A stretch of 64,000 bases of DNA, taken from positions 11,379,110-11,443,109 of the forward strand of contig OU452227.1 of NCBI GenBank assembly GCA_911728455.2, in the 5' to 3' direction. This document shows, in pieces, positions 49,288 to 60,744 of this stretch. The notes below the pieces were generated by a model. That model was not told where the DNA came from and made no database searches. It saw only the letters and a program-made list of their open reading frames with translations. The translations under genes were made by a program, and so were the position numbers. Within the stretch, counting starts at the first letter, position 1. Each line of letters starts with the position of its first letter. This DNA is from Marthasterias glacialis. Taxonomy: Eukaryota > Echinodermata > Asteroidea > Forcipulatida > Asteriidae.

Positions 49288-52200
49288 TTGGACCTACTGA
49301 TGCTGGGCAATCAGTGGGTGACTCAACAGACAACAAGAGCCCTATCATATCATCAATACAATCAACCACCGAGTCCACCCAAGTCAGAGGAAGAGAACGA
49401 GACCAACTGGAAGGTCAACAACTAGTGGGTCCAGTCACCAGTGCAGAGATAACCGTGTCAGGAAGGAGATGCACTGCATTGATAGACACAGGTTCCCAGG
49501 TGACGACGGTCACTGATGAGTTTGTATCAAAACATCCTATTCTGAAGTCTCAAGTCCTACAGGAGACACACATTCTCGTCGGTGGTGCTGGAGGCCAGAA
49601 CGTTCCTCACCAGGGTTATATACTACTTGATATTGTTGTACTGGGCGAAACCATACCAAGGGTCCCGGCTTTGGTCGTTCCAGTGACGACAAAGTTTAGA
49701 AACTCCACTCCAGTTCTACTTGGCACCAACGTGATCCTAGCCATACGTGATACCATGCACAGCAAGCATGGACGATGGTTTATGACCAGAGCTAGGCGAA
49801 AATCTGGTCCTTGGTACTCTGCGTTTCAGTGTGTCAACTGTGACGGCACAGATTTAGCAAGAAGGGACGGTGAGATTGGTCCACTAAAGTTTAGCAGTAA
49901 TAAGCAACTTGTGATAAAGCCAGGTATGGAGACAGATATCCAGACGCGGGTCCCCAAGCGAGCAAGAGGACGACAATTCCAAGCTTTGGTAGAACCACAC
50001 AAGGTGATTTCTGAAGGGCGTCTGGCAGTTGGTAGAGCATTCGTTGCAGTTCAACAGAATCTTATCCCGGTACGAGTGCGCAATTTTTCTCAACAAGACA
50101 TAGTCATTAAGCCGAATACAACATTGGCTATACTTGCTGCAGTGCGGGAGGTTGGATGTTCTGATGACTCACAGTACAAATCAGCAACTTTGTGCCAGAC
50201 CACATCAGTCCTGAATCAAGAATCCATGAATAGTCTGGGCGTTGACATCGATGATGGGAATCTGACTGAGACAGAAAAGAAGCAAGTCGAAGAGCTTCTT
50301 CTCCAGAACCAAGATGTGTTTTCCAAAGATTCCCAGGACCTTGGGTTCACGCAGACAGTCGAACATGAGATACCACTCATTTCATCGGTCCCATTTCGCC
50401 TGCCCTATCGAAGAATCCCTGCCGGTCAATTTCAAGAGGTTCGTCAACACCTTGGAGAGTTAAAGACGTCTGGAGTGATCAAACCTAGCCAGAGTCCATA
50501 CGCATCCCCTATTGTGATAGTACGAAAGAAAGATGGCAAAATACGACTCTGTGTTGACTACAGACAACTAAATTCCAAGACGATAAGGGATGCCTACCCA
50601 CTTCCCCGAATAGACGAGGCCCTAGATGCACTTGGGAAAGCAAAGTATTTTTCTTGTCTTGACCTAACTTCAGGCTACCATCAAGTTAAGATGGCTGCAA
50701 AGGACCAGCAGAAAACTGCCTTCACATCACCAATGGGTTTATTTGAATTCACCCGCATGCCGTTTGGTCTCGTGAATGCCCCAGCAACATTTCAGCGACT
50801 GATGGCAACGGTGTTTGGCGATATGAATTTTGAAAGTTTACTCATCTACCTAGACGATATCATCGTATTCAGTAGTACCATAGAAGAGCACGTAGAACGT
50901 CTGCGTAGGGTCTTCCACCGACTTCGGGAACACGGTTTGAAGTTAAAGCCATCCAAATGCCAGCTGTTCAAGTCCAGTGTCAAATACCTCGGCCACGTGG
51001 TTTCAGAAGAAGGGATAAAGACCGACCCAGCAAAGACAGCTGCACTGAAAGATTGGCCCATACCGAAATGTAAGAAGGATGTTCGCAGTTTTCTGGGAAT
51101 GACAGGGTACTACAGAAGATTTGTCTTTCACTATGCTAAGATTGCATCTCCTCTTTTCGCCTTGACGGGAGGAAAACGAGGTAGCAAGGAACCACCTTTT
51201 GTTTGGAGTGGTGAGTGTCAGCTGGCATTCGACACTTTGATCCAGAAGTTGACCACTGCCCCAATATTGGCTTATGCGGATTACGAGTGCCCCTTCATAG
51301 TCCAGACTGATGCTTCAGGTCAAGGTCTTGGGGCAGTATTGGCACAAGTACAAGATGGCAAAGAGAGGGTGATTGCATATGCAAGCCGTACTTTAACATC
51401 TTCTGAGTCCAAGTATCCTGCACACAAGCTGGAGTTTAAAGCACTTCATTGGGCAGCTACGGTGAAGTTTAAAGACTACCTCTATGGCCAGAAGATTACT
51501 GCAGTGACTGACAACAATCCCTTAACATATGTGTTGAAGAAGGCAAAGTTAGATGCACACAGTCAACGATGGGTGAGTGATCTGTCCTTGTATGATCTTG
51601 ACATAGTGTACCGACCCGGCAAAGTCAATACCAATGCTGATGCGTTGTCAAGAATTACCAGAGAAGAGGTCGCACGGGTACTTGACCAAACAGAAGCAAA
51701 AGGCGTAGACTCAAAAGACAACGACACAAGTGATATTGCCATACACAACGTTCAGTTTGGCCAAGCAAATCTTTCTTCAGCAGCAGATCTCGTTTCGTCA
51801 GCTGACAGTTTAACCAGTGGTGATGAGCAACCAAGTGGAGATGAAGGTATGAGGATTGAACATTATTCAAACACGATGGCAAATCTGTCTTCTGCATCAG
51901 ATTCAGTTTCGACAGTGAGCGGTTTAACCAGTGGTGAACAACCAAGTGGGGATGAACGAATGAAGAGTAGACACCGTTCGAGCACAACGACAAAGTGTAC
52001 TCAGCCGAAGGTCAGCTTACCAAAGCTTCAGCAAGACGATGATGCCATTGGTAGGGTATTGCAGTTGAAGTCTCTCCAACACAAACCAAGCGACCGTCAG
52101 TTGCGGAAAGAGCCCAGAGTCGTCCGTAAGCTGGTCCGTTCCTGGGACAACTTAGAAGTCAGAGGAGATTTGCTCTTCTTCAGGAAAAGGGGTGAGATGC

Positions 52201-53687
52201 GGAATCAATATCTGATGGTACTGCCAAGAATAATGCGGATGCAGGTCCTTCACAACTTACATGATACCATGGGTCACCTAGGACTCAACAAAACTCTTCA
52301 ACTGGTTAAAGAGCGTTACTTCTGGCCGGAAATGCAGACTGAGGTAAAAAGATACATTGGGAGGTGTAAACGATGTACTCTTCGCAAACTGCCTGATGGG
52401 AAGAGACATGCCGGTCTTCAAAGCATCCGTTCATCACGTCCTTTAGAGCTTATTTGCATAGATTTCCTAAGTCTGGAAAGATCAAAGGGAGGTTGCGAGA
52501 ACGTATTGGTCATCACGGATCATTACACAAGGTATGCCCAAGCTTACCCCACAAAAGATCAAAAGGCTACGACGGTTGCTAAAGTTCTATGGCAAAAGTA
52601 TATTGTACACTATGGCATCCCAGAACGCATTCATTCCGACCAAGGAAAGTGCTTTGAATCGGCAGTGGTTAAGGAACTTTGTCAGCTTCTTGGAATCAAG
52701 AAAACGAAGACAACACCGTATCATCCACAAGGTAACGGTATGACCGAGAGATTTAACCGCACTCTGCTGTCTATGATGGGTACACTGGAGCCAACAAAAA
52801 AGAGTAACTGGGCAATGCATGTCGAAGCTCTGACACATGCATACAATTGCACTCAGCACGAATCCACAGGATACACCCCTTACTATCTGATGTTCGCAAG
52901 AAATCCAAAGCTGCCTGTGGATATTCTTCTTCCAACTCAGGAGGAGCAGGCTCCAGATGGACAAGTTCAAGGCAAAGACTACCCTGTTTATGTTAGGAAG
53001 CTCAAGCAGCACATGCGTCTTGTGTACAGGAAAGTTGAGGCTGCTGCAGAGAAGTCTAGAGCTAAACAGAAATCAGGGTATGATCAGAAAGTTCATGAGA
53101 GTGTACTCAAACCAGGTGACATCGTACTAGTAGCTAACAAGTCTCTCCGTGGGAAGTCAAAACTGAAAGATAAGTGGGAGGAAAATCCATATACAGTAAT
53201 TAGGAAACTGCAACATCTCCCAGTGTACGTGGTTAAGCGAGTTGGCTCCACTAAAACGAGAAGTCTACACCGGAACATGCTTGTGACCTGTCCCTTCGAA
53301 GTGAGATTGAGCTCTCAAAAAGACACCAGTGAGGCGACCACAGACGATCTATCTTCACTTGACATGGTTCTTGCGCCACCACCTGGTTTTGGGAATGATT
53401 ATCTACCGTCAGGTGATGACCCGGCTACTTATACTTTGAAGTCAGTTTCTCCTTCAAGTTCTAGTTCTGACGAGGAGGGTCTACAAAGCGATGGGGAAGA
53501 CTCTTCTAGCTCTGATGCTTCTGACGAGTTCCACCGCAAGCTGAGTTCTCCGTCAAGTTCCAGTTCTGACGATGAGAGTACAGCAGATGATGGGGAAGAC
53601 CTTTCTAGTTCTGATGTTTCTGAGCAGTTTCACCGCAGGCCGAGGAGAGTAGTGAAGCCGCCGATACGATTTGGTGAATGGCAGTAA
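49224..53687 (+). CDS. pol: Pol of the Ty3/Gypsy element
   Basis: A 1,487-residue frame. Aspartic protease with ALIDTGS (Asp at about 88), RT with YLDDIIVFS at about 542, RNase H starting QTDASGQGLG at about 694, integrase zinc-binding HHCC region at about 1009-1050, DDE core (IDF about 1076, HSDQG about 1137, ERFNR about 1174) and a GPY/F-like module (KWEENPYTVI). No chromodomain seen. Between RNase H and integrase, and again at the C-terminus, there are internally duplicated Ser/Asp/Glu-rich stretches unusual for the family. The start given is the first Met; in the family Pol is made fused to Gag. Confidence 0.92.
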   Translation: MYETKITIGPGAKRKSHSFKLVGPTDAGQSVGDSTDNKSPIISSIQSTTESTQVRGRERDQLEGQQLVGPVTSAEITVSGRRCTALIDTGSQVTTVTDEFVSKHPILKSQVLQETHILVGGAGGQNVPHQGYILLDIVVLGETIPRVPALVVPVTTKFRNSTPVLLGTNVILAIRDTMHSKHGRWFMTRARRKSGPWYSAFQCVNCDGTDLARRDGEIGPLKFSSNKQLVIKPGMETDIQTRVPKRARGRQFQALVEPHKVISEGRLAVGRAFVAVQQNLIPVRVRNFSQQDIVIKPNTTLAILAAVREVGCSDDSQYKSATLCQTTSVLNQESMNSLGVDIDDGNLTETEKKQVEELLLQNQDVFSKDSQDLGFTQTVEHEIPLISSVPFRLPYRRIPAGQFQEVRQHLGELKTSGVIKPSQSPYASPIVIVRKKDGKIRLCVDYRQLNSKTIRDAYPLPRIDEALDALGKAKYFSCLDLTSGYHQVKMAAKDQQKTAFTSPMGLFEFTRMPFGLVNAPATFQRLMATVFGDMNFESLLIYLDDIIVFSSTIEEHVERLRRVFHRLREHGLKLKPSKCQLFKSSVKYLGHVVSEEGIKTDPAKTAALKDWPIPKCKKDVRSFLGMTGYYRRFVFHYAKIASPLFALTGGKRGSKEPPFVWSGECQLAFDTLIQKLTTAPILAYADYECPFIVQTDASGQGLGAVLAQVQDGKERVIAYASRTLTSSESKYPAHKLEFKALHWAATVKFKDYLYGQKITAVTDNNPLTYVLKKAKLDAHSQRWVSDLSLYDLDIVYRPGKVNTNADALSRITREEVARVLDQTEAKGVDSKDNDTSDIAIHNVQFGQANLSSAADLVSSADSLTSGDEQPSGDEGMRIEHYSNTMANLSSASDSVSTVSGLTSGEQPSGDERMKSRHRSSTTTKCTQPKVSLPKLQQDDDAIGRVLQLKSLQHKPSDRQLRKEPRVVRKLVRSWDNLEVRGDLLFFRKRGEMRNQYLMVLPRIMRMQVLHNLHDTMGHLGLNKTLQLVKERYFWPEMQTEVKRYIGRCKRCTLRKLPDGKRHAGLQSIRSSRPLELICIDFLSLERSKGGCENVLVITDHYTRYAQAYPTKDQKATTVAKVLWQKYIVHYGIPERIHSDQGKCFESAVVKELCQLLGIKKTKTTPYHPQGNGMTERFNRTLLSMMGTLEPTKKSNWAMHVEALTHAYNCTQHESTGYTPYYLMFARNPKLPVDILLPTQEEQAPDGQVQGKDYPVYVRKLKQHMRLVYRKVEAAAEKSRAKQKSGYDQKVHESVLKPGDIVLVANKSLRGKSKLKDKWEENPYTVIRKLQHLPVYVVKRVGSTKTRSLHRNMLVTCPFEVRLSSQKDTSEATTDDLSSLDMVLAPPPGFGNDYLPSGDDPATYTLKSVSPSSSSSDEEGLQSDGEDSSSSDASDEFHRKLSSPSSSSSDDESTADDGEDLSSSDVSEQFHRRPRRVVKPPIRFGEWQ

Positions 53688-53795
53688 AACTCCATTCACA
53701 CATGATACTGTATTATAATTTGATTAACTATTTTTTTATAGTTTGTTATAGATGGACTGCTGTTGAGGACAACAGCGATTTTAACCAGTGGTGAA

Positions 53796-55734
53796 TGTAG
53801 AGAAAGGTATTTCTTAGCCTTATTATTTATTTAGTTTTAAAATACTTTTGTTTTGAATGTAGCTCCTCTGGAAGAACTTCTTTTTTTTTAAAGAGTGTTT
53901 CCCATTAAGCTTTTAAGGACCCATTATTCTGTCATGAGCCCCTGACTCCACTTGATTTATGGTTTGACTGGCCACAGTCTTAGACCATAGAGCTCAGTTG
54001 TTTTAGACCATGCGGTCAGTGAGCAGTTTGGCAGCAGAGAAAGCACATGTATAAGTTCTGGACATAAGCTGCTATTATTTCTCCGTTTGCTGCTCAAATA
54101 ATTTGGGTGAGTTTTTCTTTGTTTTTACTTATAGTTGTATGATAACTTTTCCTCATATTACCGCTGGTGTATTTTCTTGAGAAATTTAGATCTTTAATAC
54201 TGAAGGATTATTATTTCTTTTAGTTTGATTAACTTTTGGCTTATAAAGTTTCAGTGGTTGAGAAATGTGTATTTAGCACCAAGTTAGGAGTTTTTAGAAG
54301 ATTTGACTGTTTTGTTTGGTGTATCAATTTGATAAGATTTATGTCGTTTTCTTTAGCTTGAACATGGTTGGCAAGAATGTTTAGGAGTAAGAGTACCTTT
54401 TAACATGTTTTTAAACAGCTAGTGAAATCATCATTGTTTTAGTAATGCTGAAGGGGATCCAGTAATCTCAATGATTTATTTTTCTTTTGTACGTTTCTCC
54501 AGGAAGATTAAGTTTTCTAGTTTATAAATTTCCTTGTTAATGCCCATTTTAATCTCTGCATTATGGAGGTAACTTTGCTTGCACATGTATATCCTTGGTC
54601 TTAATGGTCCAAGCACCTTGAGAAATCTAACCACAGGTAGTTCTATGATCTAACTAGGTTTTAAGCTGAGTGTAGTCTATGAATTGTTCTTACCGGTACT
54701 TGTAAGGTTGTATCAATATATTATCGATATCTTGCTAGTAACACACAGTGTAGTATGAGCGCTGGTAACCACAATTGATATGTGATCACTACATTACTCA
54801 ATGTCTAAACTTTACTCTGGGAGGGAGGTTTACTGCTAAAAGGCTATAAATCAGCTCATGCCCTGGGGCATTATCTTTGCTTCCGTCTGGCCATAAAATG
54901 TTCTGACCAGTGGTCCCTCAACCTCATCAGTATGCATTAGAAAGTTTTACTTGTTTGTATGGATGAGTGCCGGACTGGTTGATGTTTTAGTGTTTGTTTT
55001 ATTTTAGAGCCAAGTTTGGAGATTTTTTGTGGTCTTTGTTTGAGAGCCTAAAGTTTATTCACCTTTGTAATTTCTACTTTAGAATTTTAGATTTTAAACA
55101 TAATACTTATACGGTGTATTCATTTTATTCTTTTTGACTTATGATCTATATACCCATCGTTCTTAACTAGTTTGCTAACAATTTCACGTCTTTCTTTACT
55201 TGTGTATTTCTTTAAGCAGTACATGTACTAAGAATGTTTATAATTTCTTGAAAGTGCTCTGGTGTCTAAGGTTTAAAGGATCATATAATCGGTGACTTTT
55301 ATATTTTATTTTATTTTAAAGTACGATATTCTAAATCGTTTCCTTTCCTTTTCCTTGTATTCTCAGGTTAATGTCGGAATGCATTTTGTAGTGATTCTCT
55401 TTTAGCACTGTGTTGGTTTCACAAGGGTTATTTTCATATATACAAAAAGTCAGATTTCTTTTAGTGGTCTTGGTTTCGCCAAAGTTATTTTAGTTAATAG
55501 AATATAGAGATTTGTTGAGATAAGTTAACTTGTTTTGATTTTTTTGTGGAAAGTTTTGAATTAAATTTACATTTTCAGGTTCTATTGTTAAAAGAAAACT
55601 TTTGTTCACTTGTTCAAATTTGTTTTGGGTTTTCGAAAGAAAGTTCGCGACTCTATCATTTAGATCCTGTTTTATTCTTCCATTTTAGCTATCCCCGTCA
55701 TTTTATTTTTGGTGAACCAGTTTCCTGGGTTACA
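53796..55734 (+). repeat. 3' LTR of the Ty3/Gypsy element
   Basis: 1,939 bp, same as the 5' LTR. The sequence before it is not strongly purine-rich, so the polypurine tract is unclear. Confidence 0.95.
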
Positions 55735-56603
55735 CAATATTGAAAATATAATTATATGCAATAAACTTCAGTACATATGCGATCATTTGTAATATATGTG
55801 TGATACTTTGTAATATTCATTCGACAATGTTTTGTGTCCATCAAGTTTTGTGTAAGGCTGCATTGCATTATGGGATTACGTAGACATATATGCTAATTCT
55901 AATTAGCATGTACCTGGCAGAAATTTGCCAGGTATATGCTAATTTTCATTACCCGCTATCGGTCCCTATATTCAGTCAGAACGAAAACGATGTCGGGACC
56001 GGGAACCAGTCCAATATTTTCCCCTCATACAAGTCTCGTTCCCTGACCGCACGCAAGACAAACCCGTACGCCAATCCCAGTGAACCATACTATACCATTC
56101 ATAGTAGTCTGGCACGGTCTAAAGCATGACGAATACGGGTACCGGGGACAGGAAGCCATACTATATCCCACAATTCCATTATCGCACACATATCACGAAC
56201 ATCGAATATATAAATTGGTGTAACATCGCACACAATTGAAGATTGCATCCGTGTGAAAATAATTGCTTATCACAAAACATCGCTCATGTAAACTATTTGT
56301 ATTGAAAACTGTCGCATATATATTGAAAATTATCGCATAAATATATTTAAAATTATCGCATATAAAAAATTGTCGAATATAATTATGTTTAAGAATTATC
56401 AAATGAATATTACAAAGTATCACACACATATTACAAATGATCGCATATATACTGAAGATTATTGCATGAACATTGCAGATTATTGCATATATATTTTCAA
56501 CATTGCATACATATGACGAATATCGCACATGACAATCGTCGCATATAATGAAAAACATCGCACACACATGTGAATATTACAACGTTTGACACGCCATACC
56601 AGG

Positions 56604-57452
56604 GGACAAAATCTCCTATGTATGAGTGCGTTCGATTAGCTTACACGTGTATACCGGGGAGTTACACTCGTGGTGGTAGCCACGAGTGGTAACCATAGAG
56701 TTATATAATAGAACTACAGGGTGTACTCCCTATGCCACACACGGAACTCCACTGACTCATCATGGGCGAAAATCCCTATGGGCAAATTGCATACGAATGT
56801 CCACTTACGAAATGGCTGCTGTGTGAACGGATGAGTAACCAGTGTAAATGAATGGTCTGCGCCATTTTCTCAATGGTAAAAAAATGCTCCTTGTCGGGCC
56901 GTGTCGCATGGTTTGTACGCCCTCTAGTTCTTATATATAACTCTATGGTGGTAACTATAATCGAACGCTGCCGTGTTTTCGCTTGGCATTTTGGGAAAGG
57001 TAAGGTCAAAGGTTGTTGCGTGGAGGCGGGACATTATGCAGCAGAGAATCCGTACCAAAAGTAGACGAGAACGTGGAGTACACCCGCGTCCTGCAGTATG
57101 AAGCAGATGATTTTTAGAATCATTTCCGCCTTCAAAGAAACACTTTTGAGTTTCTCATCGAGCAACTTGGGTATTGTCCAGAGTTGAGGACTAGACAATT
57201 AAGTTCGGAGAACTCATTCCCAATTTAGTTAAGTTGAATACTTAAAACATTTTCCAACACTGTGCATAAATTTGTTTGTACTCACGTCGAATTCAACTGA
57301 TTAATCCCCGTCATCTTGGTATGGTGCGTCTGCGCTCTAGCCGGAAGTACGTCATTACACCTGGACATCCAACGGAGATCCGCTTGCGAGCTCGGGCTGT
57401 GGTGGCATACACCGGGGGGCAGACACAAGTGTCACGTGATGGCTAATCGAAA
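56604..57452. other. Noncoding DNA between repeats
   Basis: No gene seen. A palindromic GGTAGCCACGAGTGG-like patch lies at about 56672-56692 and a foldback element is annotated separately. Confidence 0.4.
56693..56948. mobile_element. Foldback MITE with CCATAGAGTTATATA ends
   Basis: Left CCATAGAGTTATATAATAG, right the complement ending TATAACTCTATGG. The arms pair over about 40 bp (also GTAC...CCCT/AGGG...GTAC). 256 bp, no coding. Confidence 0.65.
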
Positions 57453-58398
57453 GGGACATCTCACATATATTTTGACGCCAATATTCACGTTTTGTACCCC
57501 AAGTCGCAAATATTGACGCCAACATTCATAACTTTGCCCCAAGTCACAAATATTAACGCCATCAATATTCACGACTTTGCCCCAAGTCACAAATATTGAC
57601 GCCAATATTTGCGCCAACCCCACGACTTGGCCCCATGTTGCAAATATTGGCGCCATTATTGACGCCAATTTGTACCCCAAGGTAGGCAATAGTCTGGTGC
57701 ACCCTAGTGTGCACACTTTTAGCATTGTATTACTGAGTGGAGATCGCAAGCACAGAATTCGGCGGTAAGGAGACAATGGCGTAACTAAGGGGGCACGGGG
57801 GCGTGCCCCCCGTGCCCCCATTTGAAATCTGGACTTTTGAGATTAAAAATTACCAGAATAAAATGTTACATACCGTACGTAGTAATTTCAATGTTTTTAG
57901 AACTATTTTGAATTATTTACACACATAATGTATTTTGTTTTACGTCAATACCTCAGAAAACACTGAAAAGGGGCTTGTTCAGGAAAAATACAAACGGGAA
58001 CTACAGTTTTAATTGGCCAAAGTGCCCCCTAGGAAAAATGGTGCACCGCCTTGTGCCCCCCCCTAAATTTTTACCCTAGTTACGGCGCTGGAGACCCATG
58101 AAATTGGGCCCAGGTGCGGACGACTAAACTCGAAAATGCCTCGCTTTAACCGTTAGAGATCTGTGTGTCTAGGTGCCAGACTGTGTGTGTAACGAACACC
58201 CCACTGGCTGTGGAAAAACCACGCATGGGTTTGGGCCAAGTCGTGAATATTGACGTCAACATAATGGCGTCAATAGTTGCGACTTGGGATACAAGTTGTG
58301 AATATTGGCGTCAATATTGGAGTCAATAAATGCGAATTGGGGTAAAGGTCGTGAATATTGGCGTAAATATTGGCGTCAATGTATATGTGCGATGTCCC
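57453..58398. mobile_element. Inverted-repeat element of GACGCCAATATT units, split by a hAT-like MITE
   Basis: Ends GGGACATCTCACATATA and its near complement TATATGTGCGATGTCCC. Both arms (57453-57680 and 58215-58398) consist of tandem units with GACGCCAATATTCACGACTT and CCCCAAGTC in opposite orientation. The middle holds the MITE at 57774-58090 and the end of a GGGCCCAATTTCA MITE. Confidence 0.65.
57774..58090. mobile_element. hAT-like MITE, copy C
   Basis: Left end CAATGGCGTAACTAAGG, right end CCTAGTTACGGCGCTG, with the same inner blocks as copies A and B. Confidence 0.7.
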
Positions 58399-58452
58399 TC
58401 TAAAGCCACCATATGTATAACAGAGGGCCTCTGTTACAATAGGAAAGTATAA

Positions 58453-59243
58453 CTCGTCAAGACTGGACATAGAGATTCAACTTGCCACGCCCATGCATGT
58501 CGTCAGTTCTTCTGATAACCTCATCCTACGTGCTGCTAAGCTCCTTCAAGGTAAATGCGGCGTGTATGAGGTGCCGTATATGACTAAATTACAAAATTAC
58601 AAATATAAAAGAGCAACCAATATATTTAAGAGCAAACTCATATTAGGAGAAAACTCATATATTTAAGAGCACACTCATATATTTAAGAGCAAACTCATAT
58701 AGTTAAGAGCAAATTCATATATAAAAGATCAATACAAATACATAGGATCGCATACACATAATTATAAAAGGGGTCAAATTATATATTTAAAGGACCAGAA
58801 CTCAATTATATAAAAGACCAACGCAAATATATAAAGGATGAAACGCTGAAACAAAATGATAAAAGACCAACACAAATAAAAGTTTTCAACAGCGCCCTCT
58901 GTATATAATGGACGTAACTTCAAGTTATTGCAGACATGGATGTTTCATATATTTAAGACATAGACTATGCCCATATAATATTTGAGAGATAAGTTTGGTG
59001 TTAAGAAGGGCGTAAGCAGTCCAGTCATCACTGGTATATATGGGTTGTTCTTTGTAATTTGGTAATTTAGTCATAATTATACGGCACCTCATAGGCGTGG
59101 ACTTTGGCGCTACAATCAAGGTGACCAAACGCATACCCATCGGCACAGGGTTTAGGAGGCGGGAGCTCCAACGCAGCTCCAGCGCTCAACAAGTTAAATC
59201 AACTGCCGGTATGTTAAAAGACCCAACTCACAATCAATCATCT
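58453..59243 (+). pseudogene. ispE: Broken ispE fragment, interrupted by a transposon
   Basis: 58453-58564 matches ispE 35120-35231 over 112 bp without gaps (about 11 differences by eye), and 59094 to about 59243 continues from the same point to about 35366. Together they cover residues ~47-129 only, including the ATP-loop region. Both ends of the gene are missing, an extra base disrupts the frame in the GAGLGGG region, and the 529-bp insertion splits it. It cannot encode a kinase. It lies 23 kb from the intact gene in the same orientation, so it is a partial duplicate or the remains of a second copy. Confidence 0.9.
58565..59093. mobile_element. 529-bp inverted-repeat element inside the ispE fragment
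   Basis: Ends TATGAGGTGCCGTATA and its complement, then GACTAAATTAC on both sides (about 28 bp in all). The target duplication GGCGTG is exact at 58559-58564 and 59094-59099, and is present once in intact ispE (35226-35231). The inside has many GAGCAAACTCATATATT-like short units. Non-autonomous, family unassigned. Confidence 0.88.
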
Positions 59244-59271
59244 TTACCAAAATAAAAATGATAGAGCGTCG

Positions 59272-59330
59272 TGACCGAGCGGTCGTGTGCAAGGTTTTGT
59301 CGTTCCTGACGACAGTCCCCCTTTAAACGT
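59272..59330 (+). repeat. tRNA-like stretch, possible SINE head remnant
   Basis: CGTGACCGAGCGGTCGTG resembles a Leu/Ser tRNA D-arm (A-box). No full cloverleaf or clear B-box; too short to assign. Confidence 0.2.
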
Positions 59331-60744
59331 ATAAGCTTCACCGTTTATTCATCATCATCACTTATTTACACACACTTGCAATAAAGTTTATAGAAAATGA
59401 AGTAGAGAGGTTGTTTGTTCACTGTCAAAGTCATCTCAATCTGAACAATAATGAATAGAGGAAACAATGATTCCATCTTCATCAAAGATGTGCATTAAAT
59501 TTTGACGTACATTTTTGTGTAAACCTCATGCAATATTCTAATTTTCTGATTCACTTAGTGATAAGCGCAATAACTGGTAAAGAAGACTGTCATTATTTCA
59601 TCTCAGTGCGAATTGGACTGTTTAAATCCATTAATAGCCGGTGGCTCGTCAGACAACCAGAAGCGTTGATAGATTATTGAAATTTGTCGCTTTACGTATC
59701 ATGCATTCAAAATATCACAAGATACCACATCTACTGGAAGCTTGCCATAAAGGTCCATAGAAGAGTGTGATATTTCTGCTGAACACCGTGGAGCACATCA
59801 AGCTCTTCTTTATCAACACGTTCTGGCCGTTTACTACTTGAAAGAGACCTTGATGTAGGTATGTTTTAATTTATGTTTGTTAGGGAAATGCCCTTGGTTT
59901 CGCCACGTATCAATATTACGGTTGAAGACCTGGCCCATTTTCATAGAGCTGCTTAAACACAAAAGCAGCTAAGCACAACAAAATTATGTTTACTAGAATA
60001 AGGTTACCAGCCCAAATACAATGTCACATGTACAATCTGTGACTGGTATCCTGCTTAGTTTTTTTCTAAGTAGTTCCTTGAAATTGGGCCCATATGCAGG
60101 ATCGGGGTAAGTATAGAAAATACAATTGATCAATGTAATAAATTCAATCGGCAAGTTCACTTATTACATTAGCACATACTATTTTACCATCATCCTGGGA
60201 AACTGAATATTTTCGTCTGAAACACTACGTACACCCTGAAAAACCAGCATTGCTTATTTTTTGTTCAGTTGCCGCAAGCGAATTAAGCCGTATGTGAACC
60301 GGTATACAATATCTCTGATGACAAAAACCATGATAACATGGTTTGTTGTTGTTTTTTTCTTACCGAAATATCCACACTCTATAAACTCCCTGGTCAAAAT
60401 GGACGCGGATTCAGAGTTCCAGTTTGACCCGGACTTTATGTCAATGTGGTTAAAATCTGGACATTTTATTAGGATTTTGGGTCACTTTGAAACGGACTCC
60501 GGGTCATACTGACCCGGGAAAGTGGATCAGGCCGCCAACTAGGGACCGGAATCTGGGTCAATTCTGACCCGGGAGGTTTTTTTTAAAATGTACGGCATTT
60601 TCACAGGTTGGTTAAACGGTGTATTTATTGAAAATTAAACGGATGGAAAGTTTATCAACGATGAACAATCTTTTTTATTTTTATGTACCGCATTTCCTAA
60701 ACATCACATCATGCTCATGCGCGGATTAAGCTGGAGCGCCCCCT
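59331..60744. other. Noncoding DNA with one MITE
   Basis: No gene seen apart from the MITE at 59931-60092. Around 60400-60560 the words GGGTCA and GACCCGG recur several times without a regular period. Confidence 0.4.
59931..60092. mobile_element. MITE with TGGGCCCAATTTCA ends
   Basis: 162 bp, left TGGCCCATTTTCATAGAGCT, right CTTGAAATTGGGCCCA. The inside (AAGCACAACAAAATTATG, GGTATCCTGCTTAG) matches the split copy at 27228-32671. Confidence 0.75.

Larger units (their letters stand above)
45914..55734 (+). mobile_element. Ty3/Gypsy LTR retrotransposon, looks whole and young
   Basis: 9.8 kb with two LTRs of exactly 1,939 bp that look identical by eye, beginning TGTAG and ending TTACA, so the insertion is recent. 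A TGG-starting primer-binding-like site follows the first LTR. Domain order Gag, protease, RT, RNase H, integrase defines Ty3/Gypsy. I see no breaks in either main frame. No clear target-site duplication is visible (flanks GCAAA and CAATA). It sits inside an inverted-repeat DNA element. Confidence 0.93.
45799..56599. mobile_element. Inverted-repeat element split by an LTR retrotransposon
   Basis: Left end GTATGGCGTGTCAAACGTTG and right end its exact complement, flanked by CAGG at 45795-45798 and 56600-56603. The two parts (45799-45913 and 55735-56599, about 980 bp in all) are rich in ATATTGCGCATAT-like units and short hairpins. Non-autonomous; family unassigned. Confidence 0.7.
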
